A DNA stretch of 64,000 nt from the NCBI RefSeq assembly GCF_000969985.1, contig NZ_CP009526.1, positions 682,001 through 746,000 of the forward strand, read 5' to 3'. The position numbers and the translations under genes are program-made. The stretch is from Methanosarcina barkeri str. Wiesmoor. Lineage in GTDB: Archaea > Halobacteriota > Methanosarcinia > Methanosarcinales > Methanosarcinaceae. Shown one piece after another: positions 1-9,275 of the stretch; positions within the stretch are counted from its first letter, which is position 1, and each line of letters starts with the position of its first letter. A model generated the notes under the pieces. The model made no database searches. It was not told the DNA's origin and saw nothing but the letters and a program-made list of their open reading frames with translations.

Positions 1-1896
1 TGAGCGCGTCAGCCCTCCGAAGCACTCAGGTAAACGGTAGCCTTCGAATGCCTTTGCCGCTTCATACATGCCCGTGAACAATAAAGACATCTCATTGATG
101 AACCCATACTTTCTTAATCCCATGGCAATTATCGCGTTTTCATGAGGCCAGACCGTGCCGTTGTGGTACCCTAGAGGATTATACCGTTTCTCTTTCGAGG
201 ATAGCGTGCGAATGCCCCATTCGGTGAACATGTCTTCTCTGAAGATCCTGTTTACCAGGTACTTTACATATTTTTGATCAATGATTCCTGTCCACAGGCA
301 CTGCGCTGGGTTTGACGATATCACGTCGCACAAGCCTTCTGCGTCAAGTGCCTGGGCGAAAAACTGCCTATCTTTCATCCAGAACTGCCGGTTAAACCTC
401 TCTTTCAGTTCCTTTGCTTCCTTTTCCAACCTGGCTGCGTCGTTTTCCCGGCCAAGCTGCCTGAACAATGGTGCAAGGCATATTTTCGCCATGTAAACGT
501 ACCCCTGTACTTCAGCCACAGCAACTGGTTGTTTCGCAAGTGAACCATCGGAGCGGCTGATTGAGTCGGGCGAGTCTTTCCAGCCCTGGTTGTAAATGCC
601 CATTGGGGATTTCACCGCATAGTAGGCAAAGCCATTTCTTTCCATATTGGCATAGACGTCGATCCATTTCAGGGCTCGGTCCACGTTGCCTTCCAGCTTC
701 TTGACCAATTCGATGTCTCCTGTCCAGTTCACGTATTCGGTCAGGAGGATCAGAAATAAGGGTGTGGAGTCTACAGTGCCGTAGTACGGAGTTTGCGGAA
801 TCAGGTTCAGGTTAGCCAGCTCACCTAGCCTTAGTTCATGAAGCATTTTACCGGGCTCCTGATCCCTCCAGTCATCTGATCTGTCGCTTTGGAATTTTGC
901 GTTCACTATCAGCGTGCTTTTTGCCAGCTTCTCCTCGAATGGCAATAGCTGGAGCGCTGAGATAATGCTGTCCCTCCCAAACAGCGTGTCGTACCAGGGC
1001 ACCCCAGCCGAATGGAACATGTCTCCGTTGAGGCTCATGCGCATCATGTTCAGGTCGGCAAGCGAGCGCACCATGATATTGTTGAAAATGTTGTTGTTTG
1101 TCGGTATTTTCTCGCAGCAATCAAGAGCCGTGATGTAGGATTTCATGATCTGGTTCATTCGATCATCGGGATTTTTCACTGGCTGCTCTGGTTTCTTACC
1201 AGGCTTTACCTCCTCGACAGAGATTTCCACGTTAACTGTCTGTGACCCATGGGGGCCTATCGTCAGCTCGAAGGTGCATGTTTTTCCTTCTATTCTCGTG
1301 GGCGATGGATCAAATGCAATAATCGTGTTGCGCCGATTCTTGTCCTCTCCTTCGTAGGATAAGTAAAGGTTTTTACCATCGAACCTGGCAGGCAACACTT
1401 CTCCAGATGTCGGAGGGGCGATGCCCATGATGGTGAACATGTCTGCGAAATCTGCGTCGAATTCAAAAGTCAGGTTCAAGGTCACGGGGAAATTGTTGAA
1501 GTTCCGGATAGTATGGGTATGCCGTACGCATCCAGGTATGACCGTGGCCAGGGTTCCGAGGAGCGTTTCTTTGGGAACGGTGGTGCCTGTGCAATCTTTT
1601 AGGTTCGGGTTGGTAACCATAAGTGTAGATTTGAAACCTCTTTCGTCGCTGGATAGAACCCGCGTCGGAGGCGTGTCCATGAGTCTTATGAGAAAACCGC
1701 TCAGGTACCTGCAATCATGGTAATAGAGGCCATACCCGTAATTTTCTGTAATCGGTATTTCTCCATCTTGCTGCGTTACGAGCGTTAGCTCGTTGTCCCG
1801 TATGACCATATCGTTGGTAATGTTGCTGGCCAGGGTATGTTTCTTGTATATGTCCCATGCTTCGCGGATTTCCCCTCGTTCGGAAGGCTCGAGCAT
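1..1896 (-). CDS. Glycogen debranching-type amylo-alpha-1,6-glucosidase (3' end outside window)
   Basis: A continuous reading frame of 632 codons runs from ATG at 1896 to the window edge without a stop, so the C-terminus is missing. The N-terminal third looks like the beta-rich domain of bacterial/archaeal debranching enzymes. Around residues 296-310 comes the PWYDTLFGRDSI signature of the (alpha/alpha)6 hydrolase domain, and further on DGSLAKQPVAVAEVQGY, typical of MGH1-like glucosidases. It probably hydrolyses alpha-1,6 or related glucosidic bonds in glycogen in the cytoplasm. The start is supported by GAGG about 7 bases upstream and an in-frame stop at 1906-1908. It lies 28 bp behind the LLM oxidoreductase gene, so the two are probably co-transcribed. 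Codon use is GC-richer than most of the window. The family call is firm, the exact substrate is not. Confidence 0.85.
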   Translation of the reverse strand, partial: MLEPSERGEIREAWDIYKKHTLASNITNDMVIRDNELTLVTQQDGEIPITENYGYGLYYHDCRYLSGFLIRLMDTPPTRVLSSDERGFKSTLMVTNPNLKDCTGTTVPKETLLGTLATVIPGCVRHTHTIRNFNNFPVTLNLTFEFDADFADMFTIMGIAPPTSGEVLPARFDGKNLYLSYEGEDKNRRNTIIAFDPSPTRIEGKTCTFELTIGPHGSQTVNVEISVEEVKPGKKPEQPVKNPDDRMNQIMKSYITALDCCEKIPTNNNIFNNIMVRSLADLNMMRMSLNGDMFHSAGVPWYDTLFGRDSIISALQLLPFEEKLAKSTLIVNAKFQSDRSDDWRDQEPGKMLHELRLGELANLNLIPQTPYYGTVDSTPLFLILLTEYVNWTGDIELVKKLEGNVDRALKWIDVYANMERNGFAYYAVKSPMGIYNQGWKDSPDSISRSDGSLAKQPVAVAEVQGYVYMAKICLAPLFRQLGRENDAARLEKEAKELKERFNRQFWMKDRQFFAQALDAEGLCDVISSNPAQCLWTGIIDQKYVKYLVNRIFREDMFTEWGIRTLSSKEKRYNPLGYHNGTVWPHENAIIAMGLRKYGFINEMSLLFTGMYEAAKAFEGYRLPECFGGLTRS

Positions 1897-1924
1897 GCAA
1901 ATTCCTCATAGTCCAGTATCTGTT

Positions 1925-2953
1925 TTATACAGTGGCTGCAGCCCTTGGACTGGCCCTCAGACGGTTCTTTTCCCGGATGAGCGGAAGTACGTCCCGCCCG
2001 TAGCCCTCAATGAACTCATACTGGTTTGGGCCAGCGGAATGAAAGTAAAGCCGGTTAAAGCCCTCATCGATGAACCTTTGCGCAAACTTTGCGTGCACGT
2101 CGGGGTCACTGGAAATGCATAGCCGGCTTTTGATCACGTCATTCCCTACGACAGCTCCATTTGTTGCCACCATTTCCGGCGTATAGATGTTCTGGAGATG
2201 TGTCGCAAATATCATTGTGCCAGCCCAGTACTGCTTAAATGTCTTTACAGCGGCATCCACATCATCAGTGTAAGCCACCCATATTTCAACATGTTTTGGC
2301 ATCTTCTCAGGGTCTTTTCCAGCCTTCCGGGCACCAGCTTCGAAGTTGGAGACTATCGCTTTCATTACCTCGGGCGGGTTGGCAACGCTTATCAGGCCGT
2401 CACCGTAGTAACCCGCAAAGAACGCGCTGTTTGGGACGAGAGACGAGACATAGATGGGGATGCGCCGCCTGGGCATCGTGTACAGCCTGGCTTTTCTCGT
2501 CACATAATATTCCCCATTGAAGGTTACCTCGTCCCCGCCCCAAAGCAATCGCATGAGCTCGATGGCTTCCCTCATCATGTCCTGACGTTTTTCGTATCCT
2601 GGCCATAGCCCAGTCGTCGGGTACTCATTCATTGCTTCCCCGGTGCCGACGCCGAGATAAAAATTTCCTTTGTTCATCCTTTCAACAGTTGCTGCCGACT
2701 GGGCGAGGACCACCGGGTTATAGCGCAAGATGGGGCAGGTGACACCTGTTCCGATTTCAATGCCATTCAGCCTCGCAGCAGCCGCTCCCAGCCACGTCCA
2801 AATATTGCACGATTCTCCCGAAGGATCCCAGGGATGAAAGTGATCACTTGCGGAGATCGATTCAAATCCCGCCTTTTCAGCCGCGACCGCCTGTTCGAGC
2901 ATGTCGAGCGGGTCATACTGTTCCGAAGCCGCATTCCATCCTAATATTACCAT
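1925..2953 (-). CDS. F420-dependent LLM-class oxidoreductase (glucose-6-phosphate dehydrogenase-like)
   Basis: The 342-residue protein has the luciferase-like monooxygenase TIM-barrel pattern of F420-dependent enzymes: the SDHFHPW segment near residue 37, the IGTGVTCPILRYNP strand, and LGVGTGEAMNE near residue 100, all as in Fgd-type proteins (TIGR03557-like). Such enzymes oxidise a sugar phosphate or alcohol with coenzyme F420 in the cytoplasm; the substrate cannot be read from sequence. ATG at 2953 is preceded by AGGTGAT. It is the first gene of a two-gene minus-strand unit with the debranching enzyme, which suggests carbohydrate metabolism. GC content is clearly above the window average, so the pair may have been acquired by transfer, though a conserved Methanosarcina origin is not excluded. 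Confidence 0.85.
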   Translation of the reverse strand: MVILGWNAASEQYDPLDMLEQAVAAEKAGFESISASDHFHPWDPSGESCNIWTWLGAAAARLNGIEIGTGVTCPILRYNPVVLAQSAATVERMNKGNFYLGVGTGEAMNEYPTTGLWPGYEKRQDMMREAIELMRLLWGGDEVTFNGEYYVTRKARLYTMPRRRIPIYVSSLVPNSAFFAGYYGDGLISVANPPEVMKAIVSNFEAGARKAGKDPEKMPKHVEIWVAYTDDVDAAVKTFKQYWAGTMIFATHLQNIYTPEMVATNGAVVGNDVIKSRLCISSDPDVHAKFAQRFIDEGFNRLYFHSAGPNQYEFIEGYGRDVLPLIREKNRLRASPRAAATV

Positions 2954-3856
2954 TCTTCATCACCTCTGTGCACGTCTGTTTTATGTCTGTTCTATGTCTG
3001 TTTTATATTAGACTCTGAGACTATGCTTATGTTCGGGCATTTCCGGTGACTCAGGGGTGCCCGTGAAAATGGCCTGCTTATGACCTGTTAGTGACCTGTT
3101 AATTGATCTTTCAGCAGTTCATCCTGAAACCGGACAAAGCCGGTAATCATAAATCGCGACTTTTAGGGGAGGTCGTTTAATTATTCGATTTCTGGATTCT
3201 CCTCTCCCCTCTCCTCTCATGGCGGCATTTTGTCTGGTATTTTATCTTTGCTATCTGCATTTTTGTCTTTGCCATCTGTATAAGCCTGCAAAATCAGTAG
3301 CTATCTTTTTAGCTGGATTCTTAGAATCTCATTGATCTATTCAATGCTCCCGCAATCATTGAATTGGTTCTGGTTATTGTCTCAGTGCTTGGCACCATCC
3401 CCCATTGTGCGACGCTTACAATTTTACCTTAAATAACTAAATACGAGCTCTGGGTAATGACTTATAAGGTAATTATAAGGTAATTATTATAGCATTTTTA
3501 TTTAAATATTCGTAACTTACCTGATGTTCTCGGGTATTTAAACCACCAAATCTCATTCTGAAAGTCAAAAATACGCTTTGTAAAAGTCGTAGTGTACTGT
3601 GTAGTTTATGGGGGCCGAGTATTCTTTCCAGCTGTGGGAAAGCTTATAAAGTGTCCACCCTTGTGAGACTATACACCCTTATTCTATTATTTTGTCAGAT
3701 CTCAGTTGTCAGATATCAACCAAAAACATCTGGCTGCCATAAACCGACAAGTTCTAAAAATTAAGAGCCAATCATCAATTTTAACCATTAAAACAAGAAA
3801 ATATTCATTGCATACAGGATGTATACTACTTACGTTTTGATGGACTGAGTCTGCTT
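2954..3856. other. Intergenic region with upstream signals of two divergent genes
   Basis: No gene is supported in these 900 bases. A short tandem repeat of about 10 bp (TATGTCTGTT-like, 2972-3004) sits directly upstream of the LLM gene. A TATA-like GCTTATAAAG at about 3648-3658 points toward the TPR gene at 3857 and would imply a leader of roughly 170 bases, long but not unusual for Methanosarcina. The rest is AT-rich and featureless to the eye. Confidence 0.5.
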
Positions 3857-4225
3857 ATGAAAGAAAGAGATCGAAAAGAAGAGACCGAAAAGCGGTATAA
3901 GCTTGCTCTGGAAGCTGATCCAGGTGATGCTGGTTCTCATTTTAATTATGGATTTCTCCTTTCAGAAATGGGACGATTTGAAGACGCTGAAAAGCAGTAT
4001 CAGCTATCTCTTGAAAACGATCCTAACAGTGTAGATGCACACTATAATTACGGGCTTCTCCTGCACAATATGAATCGTATGGAGGAAGCTGAGATACAGT
4101 ATAAACTTGCTCTAGAAGCTGACCCAGAAGATATAGATATACACTGGAATTATGGAGTTCTCCTAGAAGAATTGGGTCGTAAGAAAGAAGCTGCAATGCA
4201 GTATTTTCTTGCTTTGGAGTTCTGA
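3857..4225 (+). CDS. Small tetratricopeptide repeat protein
   Basis: The 122 residues are almost entirely three consecutive 34-residue TPR units, each with the A.HFNYGFLL...GR.EDAEKQY...L..DP pattern (about residues 10-43, 44-77, 78-111). TPR arrays mediate protein-protein contacts; no catalytic domain is present. The protein is soluble, has no signal peptide, and is short for this family, so it may be a free-standing adaptor or a fragment of a longer TPR protein. No convincing ribosome binding site precedes the ATG. It is followed 83 bp downstream by another small gene on the same strand. Assignment to the repeat family is firm, the role is unknown. Confidence 0.7.
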   Translation: MKERDRKEETEKRYKLALEADPGDAGSHFNYGFLLSEMGRFEDAEKQYQLSLENDPNSVDAHYNYGLLLHNMNRMEEAEIQYKLALEADPEDIDIHWNYGVLLEELGRKKEAAMQYFLALEF

Positions 4226-4308
4226 CAATGTAGAATATTTATTAAACATATTTATTAAACGGTTCTGTGTAGTCTGCGGGTTTAGGATAATTTTCAGGAC
4301 TGATTACA

Positions 4309-4533
4309 ATGCAAAAGACCTTCAGAAAATTTAATGGCAAAACCTACATGCTTGACGAATTCAGCTATTCAGGTATTTGTAAATCAGATGCAGAAAAGCG
4401 CAAATCGATGTGGAAGAAGAATGGTTTTGGATCCAGGTGCATAAAAAAGACAAACGGCAAGTATGTAGTTTATCGGGAATATCATGGGGACCCGAGTGAT
4501 GTAGAAGGCTCATCACTGTTTCCTGTGGACTGA
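4309..4533 (+). CDS. Small basic protein of unknown function
   Basis: The 74-residue product is lysine-rich and resembles, in length and layout, the small basic proteins common in Methanosarcina in which an AEKRKSMWKKNGF helix is followed by a short beta hairpin (KTNGKYVVYRE). A nucleic-acid-binding role is possible but not shown. Its last eleven residues, DVEGSSLFPVD, are encoded a second time at 8262-8295, so the 3' end belongs to a duplicated segment that continues downstream at both loci. No strong ribosome binding site is visible. I do not recognise a named family. Confidence 0.5.
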   Translation: MQKTFRKFNGKTYMLDEFSYSGICKSDAEKRKSMWKKNGFGSRCIKKTNGKYVVYREYHGDPSDVEGSSLFPVD

Positions 4534-4597
4534 AAAACTAAGCAAGCACAAAGATCAGTGATATTCTGAAGTGAAATCTAGAAAATCCTGCGTGATT

Positions 4598-4702
4598 ATG
4601 AAGAAAGAAATCTTACGTATATTCTTCTTTGCAGCTTTCGTGCCTGCAACCTCAATAAGTAGAGATAAATATATGAGTCGGGGCATATACCCAAATAAAT
4701 AA
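4598..4702 (+). CDS. Possible 34-residue secreted peptide or gene relic
   Basis: A short frame with ATG at 4598 begins with a signal-peptide-like N-terminus (MKKEILRIFFFAAFVPATS) and stops after 34 residues. The part reading FAAFVPATSI is repeated at 8302-8345 downstream of the second DVEGSSLFPVD copy. It may be the decayed 5' end of an exported-protein gene and not a functional peptide. GTGAT upstream of the ATG is a weak ribosome binding site. Confidence 0.25.
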   Translation: MKKEILRIFFFAAFVPATSISRDKYMSRGIYPNK

Positions 4703-4990
4703 CTTATCACCAAATCGTCAAACAGTAAAAATGTTAGAAAGTAATCTGGACTTAAAATCCGCTTGAAAATCGCATTGTTAGAGAACCTGGGCACAAAAGT
4801 TATAAAGAATTAATAGAAAGGAATTTATGAAGATGCCTTCAAAGGCATCTATTTCTTTACTACTATTTTTCCTGTGTGTGTTGGATTCAAAAAACGACAA
4901 TCAATGAATAGATGAATTCTTTAATTCAATTGCAAAACTGTAATAGATGAACTAGATATTAATATAGATCAAGTGCAAATGGTGATCTAA

Positions 4991-5770
4991 GTGGATTTTA
5001 TTAGCCATTTCATTTTAAAAGTTAAGAAGAAGATGCCTCTCGAGGCTCTTCTTTTCATTCTGCAACATATATGGCTTGCTATTTTTGTTTTGACATTGGG
5101 CATATCGATAGGAACAGGAATTACCTTTGGTCTAGATATAGTCGCCTTGGTGATAACGCTAGGATTGTTTGTTCTGTTTTTTGTACCTCTAGTCTCTATT
5201 GGACAGAACATTTTTCAGAGCAGGAAGGATATTAGAAAGGTTTTGTGCTGCGTACCTTTACTAATAGCTGGCGTGAACCAGACTATGACAGCTGTGATTG
5301 GATACACTGGAGTTATGATTTATGAATCTCATCCTGATTCGTTGCTTTATACCTTGCTATTTCCGATACAAAGACTAGCAGAAACTACAATCTATCCTAT
5401 AACTTACAAACTATTTTACATGGGTTTTCCGTATAACCAATTGCCTGACCTCGTATTCTACATTGTCATTCTTCCGGTTAGTCTGCTTATTTACTTATTG
5501 CCTTCGATAGATTACAACAGGATAAAGATCACAAAAGAGATGAAACTAGTTGCTTTGTTACCACTTCTTTGTATTGCTATTCCGATAATCGTGCAGACCG
5601 TTAAGATGAGGCTGGGATTGATCGATGAGCTTATGATTCAGTTTTTCTGGTCTGAGATAATATCAAACATAAAATTAATGGGATTCTTTCTGTTGATGCC
5701 TGCGCTAAGTATCTTGTATATAAGGCACTATCATAGAATGAAAAAAACAGTTGTCGAGAATTTGATATGA
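4991..5770 (+). CDS. Multi-spanning membrane protein of unknown function
   Basis: The 259-residue product starts at GTG 4991, preceded by GGTGAT. It has six to seven hydrophobic stretches (roughly residues 20-45, 48-72, 88-110, 135-170, 188-205, 225-248) separated by short basic loops, so it should be an integral membrane protein. No transporter or enzyme signature is visible. It stands alone between long AT-rich spacers. Its low GC and lack of a recognisable family suggest a lineage-specific gene. Confidence 0.55.
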   Translation: MDFISHFILKVKKKMPLEALLFILQHIWLAIFVLTLGISIGTGITFGLDIVALVITLGLFVLFFVPLVSIGQNIFQSRKDIRKVLCCVPLLIAGVNQTMTAVIGYTGVMIYESHPDSLLYTLLFPIQRLAETTIYPITYKLFYMGFPYNQLPDLVFYIVILPVSLLIYLLPSIDYNRIKITKEMKLVALLPLLCIAIPIIVQTVKMRLGLIDELMIQFFWSEIISNIKLMGFFLLMPALSILYIRHYHRMKKTVVENLI

Positions 5771-6892
5771 ACACAGAAACTTTTTTATTTAGGAAATAGA
5801 AGGGTAATCCTCCGTCAACTTCAACAAAACAATAAATTTAATGTACATTATCTTTGTAAAAGTTAAAACAATGTCACTCCTGGATATGCACAATAACAGT
5901 AAGGTCTTGTCCTTCAAACTCTTTCCCTACTGAAGAAAGTGCCCTCTTGGGTCAAAAAAACAAGTGAATACTCTATCTTTTGGAGTTCTAACAAGGTCAT
6001 TTCTCTCCCTATGACCACTAACTAAGGATAAAGAATGCTTATTTTGGGGAATAGATATGCCTTTAGAACTTCCCAATAAAAGTACACTTTAAAAACTAAT
6101 TTTTTAGATAAATAATCTATAAAAATATTTAAAATCGGTAAATTGGGTAAATAAGGCTTAATAACTCTTAAAAAACGGATCATCTTTTGAGGGGTCTATT
6201 CCAGTCTATACTAATGATTTTGGGCATTGTGAGCTTTTCAAAATCTACGAGTACTTTTTGGCAGCTCTAAATTCATAAAATTATCACTTTCATAAAAAAG
6301 TCGGTGTGCCTTATAACTATTTGTAACTTTTTTTAAATATATCTAAAAACTTCCTCAACGCCCGCATGCTCACGAGGGGAGCAGATATCGGGCGGTATTT
6401 AAAGCTTTTAGGTAATATAGCGACTTTAGTTCACAAATGAACTTTAAATTCTCATCCTTCGAAGATTACAGAGTACCGAAATGTAAGCTAAAAATCCGTG
6501 AATTGCACAGGTTTCATTTGAAATCAGTGCACCAATGAAATAATAATATGTTGTCATTTTTCTCGAAAAATGGATGAAAATCTGCTTACAGTGTAATGTG
6601 AAATTTTCAAAATGCTAACTTTGTAACAATAAAGTTAGTATCTAAGCGTTGATCTTATTATAAACCCTATGTATAAATAAAGTATGCTTTTTTCATTTAT
6701 TAATATCTCTCCATTTATGTCGTACAGCTTGCCATCTCTACGTAATAAATTTTTATAATATTTAAATTTTAATAAATTACATAAAATCTAAATATTTTGT
6801 ATACTTAAGTTTTAAAAGAGAAATATTAATCATATAGTGAAATCTTGGACTATTAATAATTTAATGTGAAATATAAAAGGGGGATCCAATAA
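5771..6892. other. Long AT-rich intergenic region
   Basis: About 1.1 kb without a supportable gene. It contains copy 1 of the CGCCCG hairpin repeat (6311-6395). The last 40 bases before the NHL gene contain a TATA-like AAATATAAAAGG and the GGGGGAT ribosome binding site at about 6879-6885. A frame of only 20 codons near 5871 was not accepted. Confidence 0.5.
6311..6395 (+). repeat. Hairpin repeat family, copy 1
   Basis: The core at 6359-6395 reads CGCCCGCATGCTC, loop, GAGCAGATATCGGGCGG: an outer CGCCCG/CGGGCG stem, an asymmetric CAT/GATAT internal loop, and an inner GCTC/GAGC stem. The 48 bases on its left (AACTATTTGTAACTTTTTTTAA..., then CTAAAAACTTCCTC) match copy 2. See the finding for the comparison of all four copies. 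Confidence 0.75.
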
Positions 6893-7933
6893 ATGAAGTG
6901 TCAAAAAGTTAATATTTTTAGGAAAATATTGTTTTGTTTGGTTTTATTATTTCTTTGTTTGATGAGCGCTTCTGCTACATATGCTGAGACTTATAATTTT
7001 GTTACTAAATGGGGTTCTTATGGCAGTGGCAGTGGACAATTTGCATGTCCAACTGGTGTTGCTGTAGATTCTTCGGGTAACGTTTATGTTACCGATACTG
7101 GCAATCACCGCATTCAGAAGTTTAATAGCACAGGCGGTTACCTCACTCAATGGGGTTCTAATGGAACCGACAACAGACAATTTTTTTTACCATATGGTGT
7201 TGCTGTCGATTCTTCGGGTAATGTTTATGTTGCCGATAAGGGTAATAAATGCATTCAGAAGTTTAACAGCAACGGCGGACACCTCACTCAATGGGGTTCT
7301 TCAGGCAATGGAAACGGACAATTTTATTTCCTAAATGGTGTTGCTGTAGATTCTTCGGGTAATGTTTATGTTGCCGATAGTGGTAATAATCGCATTCAGA
7401 AGTTTAACAGCAACGGCGGATACCTCACTCAATGGGGTTCTTATGGTAGCGGCAACGGACAATTTAATGATCCTGAGGGCGTTGCTGTAGATTCTTCGGG
7501 TAATGTTTATGTTGCCGATAGTGGTAATAATCGCATTCAAAAATTTAACAGCACAGGCGGATACCTCACTCAATGGGGTTCTTATGGTAGCGGCAACGGA
7601 CAATTTGAATTTCCGTTGAGTATTGCTGTAGATTCTTCGGGTAATGTTTATGTTGCCGATAAATATAATCAGCGCATTCAGAAGTTTAACAGCATAGGCA
7701 GATACCTCACTCAATGGGGTTCTAATGGAACCGACAACAGACAAATTTATGACCCAAATGGTATTTATGACCCAAATGGTGTTGCTGTAGATTCTTCGGG
7801 TAATGTTTATGTTGCTGAAACAGGATATTCACGCATTCAGAAGTTTGCTCCAAATTTCGTAGATTTTCCTTCAATTATTGTACCTGTTGCTGCAATGCTT
7901 GTTTTAACAGTAATATTTAGACGTAAAAAATAG
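6893..7933 (+). CDS. Secreted NHL-repeat beta-propeller with PEF-CTERM-like anchor
   Basis: The 346-residue protein has a signal peptide (residues 1-31, cleavage probably after SATYA). It then carries six 47-residue NHL repeats, each with GVAVDSSGNVYVAD, IQKF and LTQWGS, enough for one closed six-bladed propeller. The C-terminus is FPSIIVPVAAMLVLTVIF followed by RRKK, the hydrophobic/basic tail that Methanosarcina PEF-CTERM proteins present to an archaeosortase. The protein is therefore probably exported and tethered to the cell surface, where NHL propellers bind ligands or partner proteins. The repeats are nearly identical at DNA level, and a local IYDPNG duplication in the last blade suggests recent expansion. 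GGGGGAT lies about 8 bases before the ATG. Confidence 0.85.
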   Translation: MKCQKVNIFRKILFCLVLLFLCLMSASATYAETYNFVTKWGSYGSGSGQFACPTGVAVDSSGNVYVTDTGNHRIQKFNSTGGYLTQWGSNGTDNRQFFLPYGVAVDSSGNVYVADKGNKCIQKFNSNGGHLTQWGSSGNGNGQFYFLNGVAVDSSGNVYVADSGNNRIQKFNSNGGYLTQWGSYGSGNGQFNDPEGVAVDSSGNVYVADSGNNRIQKFNSTGGYLTQWGSYGSGNGQFEFPLSIAVDSSGNVYVADKYNQRIQKFNSIGRYLTQWGSNGTDNRQIYDPNGIYDPNGVAVDSSGNVYVAETGYSRIQKFAPNFVDFPSIIVPVAAMLVLTVIFRRKK

Positions 7934-8050
7934 TGAGGTCATCCTCTTTTAAACTTTTTATCAAAACTCCAACATGTATTTTTTCTCGGAGTGCTCTTTT
8001 GAATCAGCACGTACACTCTGGCTACACCGCGAGTTTATCCATATGGTAGG

Positions 8051-8134
8051 AAATAAAGGTGGAAGACTTCAAAATAAAGGTGGAAGATTTCAAAATAAAG
8101 GTGGAAGATTTCAAAATAAAGGTAGAATACTTCA
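8051..8134. repeat. 21-bp tandem repeat, four units
   Basis: Four tandem copies of AAATAAAGGTGGAAGAYTTCA; the last has two changes. Because 21 is a multiple of three, the repeat stays open in more than one frame and can encode VEDFKIK repeats. Confidence 0.85.
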
Positions 8135-8295
8135 CCTTAAGATCGGAAGATGTTGGCAATGCAGAACCATTGGACCTTGGATACAATTTGGCATCTATCA
8201 GTGCGAATCCATCATCAAATAATACAGATACGAGAATTCCAAAAATGAACTCGATAAATGATGTAGAAGGCTCATCACTGTTTCCTGTGGATTGA
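8059..8295 (+). pseudogene. Possible gene remnant ending in the duplicated DVEGSSLFPVD tail
   Basis: A 78-codon frame from GTG 8059 begins inside the 21-bp tandem repeat (VEDFKIK repeats) and ends with NDVEGSSLFPVD, the C-terminus of the protein at 4309-4533. The first two thirds bear no resemblance to that protein and no ribosome binding site precedes the GTG. I read this as the 3' remnant of a related gene fused to repeat sequence. A real short repeat protein cannot be excluded. Confidence 0.3.
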
Positions 8296-8360
8296 CATTC
8301 CTTTTTGCGGCTTTCGTGCCTGCAACCTCAATAAATGGAGATAAATAAAGGGTAACGGTC

Positions 8361-9275
8361 TCACCAGATACTTGGAGTGTAGTTTAATTCCATTTCGTCA
8401 AGTTTCTCGACAGGTAAGCCAACGTTTTCGAACATTTCCCTGAATACTGCTCTGTACTCCTCTTCAGGGATTTCTTTTCCGGCGCTGCCTATGGGCATGT
8501 CAATATCTGTACGTATAAATCCCGAACTACTCACATAGATGTTGTATTTATTGGAATTATGTTTCCGAGTGATGGTAGTTCCGGGGATAACAAATCCTAC
8601 GCACCCAAGTTTTGTATCGTTTCTGTAAAATTTGTCTTCAGATCCTATGAAAGTTGCTGTTTTGCTCTGGTTCAGGTATGCATAGACTGCCGGAAAATCT
8701 ACATTTTCTTTTGTAGTCAGACTCACAACCCCTTTCTGGTTTGATGCCTCATTCTTTAGCTTTTCAAGAAATTCTCCAGAATCAGTTTTATTAAGTCCTA
8801 AACTCATTCCGAGCATCTTAAGCGTCCAGGAGTCTTCCGGAAACATGGAAGGCATCTGCGGCGTAATATCACCGGCGTCATTATGATGAGAATAATTGTA
8901 GAGCGTTACAAGCGTTTGATTATTCTCATCTTTTTTAAATTCGAGATACGTGTTTAAGTTGTAGTAGAGAGCGACTCTTGATACTCTGTAGTCTGTTTTA
9001 AATCTCTCCTCAAGAGATTCGACATTTCCCGGTTCTATTAAATTTGCTTTATCCAGCCTGGTATAGGATCCACTGAGATCATATCCTGCTTTCTCTGCTT
9101 TCGTGACAATGGAATTGTAATCAATGGGTCCGACGTCAACAGTATCTCCATAATAAGAGGCTTGGTCATTAATACTCATTAATATCAAAAATCCAAAGAA
9201 GCCCACATAGAGAAGCACAGCCAAACCTGCAATTGCCAATAGCAAATATTTTAAAATTTTGAGGGATTTACTCAT
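8361..9275 (-). CDS. Membrane-anchored protein of unknown function
   Basis: The 304-residue protein has one N-terminal hydrophobic helix (about residues 9-33) after a short basic start, then a long hydrophilic domain with mixed alpha/beta composition, so it is probably anchored in the membrane with the bulk outside the cell. No catalytic motif or known domain was recognised. Upstream of ATG 9275 the minus-strand sequence contains AGAGGTT, a plausible ribosome binding site. It stands alone; copy 2 of the hairpin repeat lies about 280 bp upstream of its start. Confidence 0.6.
   Translation of the reverse strand: MSKSLKILKYLLLAIAGLAVLLYVGFFGFLILMSINDQASYYGDTVDVGPIDYNSIVTKAEKAGYDLSGSYTRLDKANLIEPGNVESLEERFKTDYRVSRVALYYNLNTYLEFKKDENNQTLVTLYNYSHHNDAGDITPQMPSMFPEDSWTLKMLGMSLGLNKTDSGEFLEKLKNEASNQKGVVSLTTKENVDFPAVYAYLNQSKTATFIGSEDKFYRNDTKLGCVGFVIPGTTITRKHNSNKYNIYVSSSGFIRTDIDMPIGSAGKEIPEEEYRAVFREMFENVGLPVEKLDEMELNYTPSIW

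Noticed and set aside
281-2608. Several plus-strand frames of 70-136 codons
   Set aside because: They lie opposite the debranching and LLM genes, whose minus-strand translations carry clear family motifs; GC-rich codons on the other strand keep these frames open.
4555-4794. 79-codon minus-strand frame with hydrophobic segments
   Set aside because: No ribosome binding site, no family resemblance, and it opposes the signal-peptide-like frame at 4598-4702; neither strand is strongly supported.
7331-7744. 137-codon minus-strand frame with internal repeats
   Set aside because: It is the mirror of the NHL repeats; its repetitiveness comes from the propeller gene.
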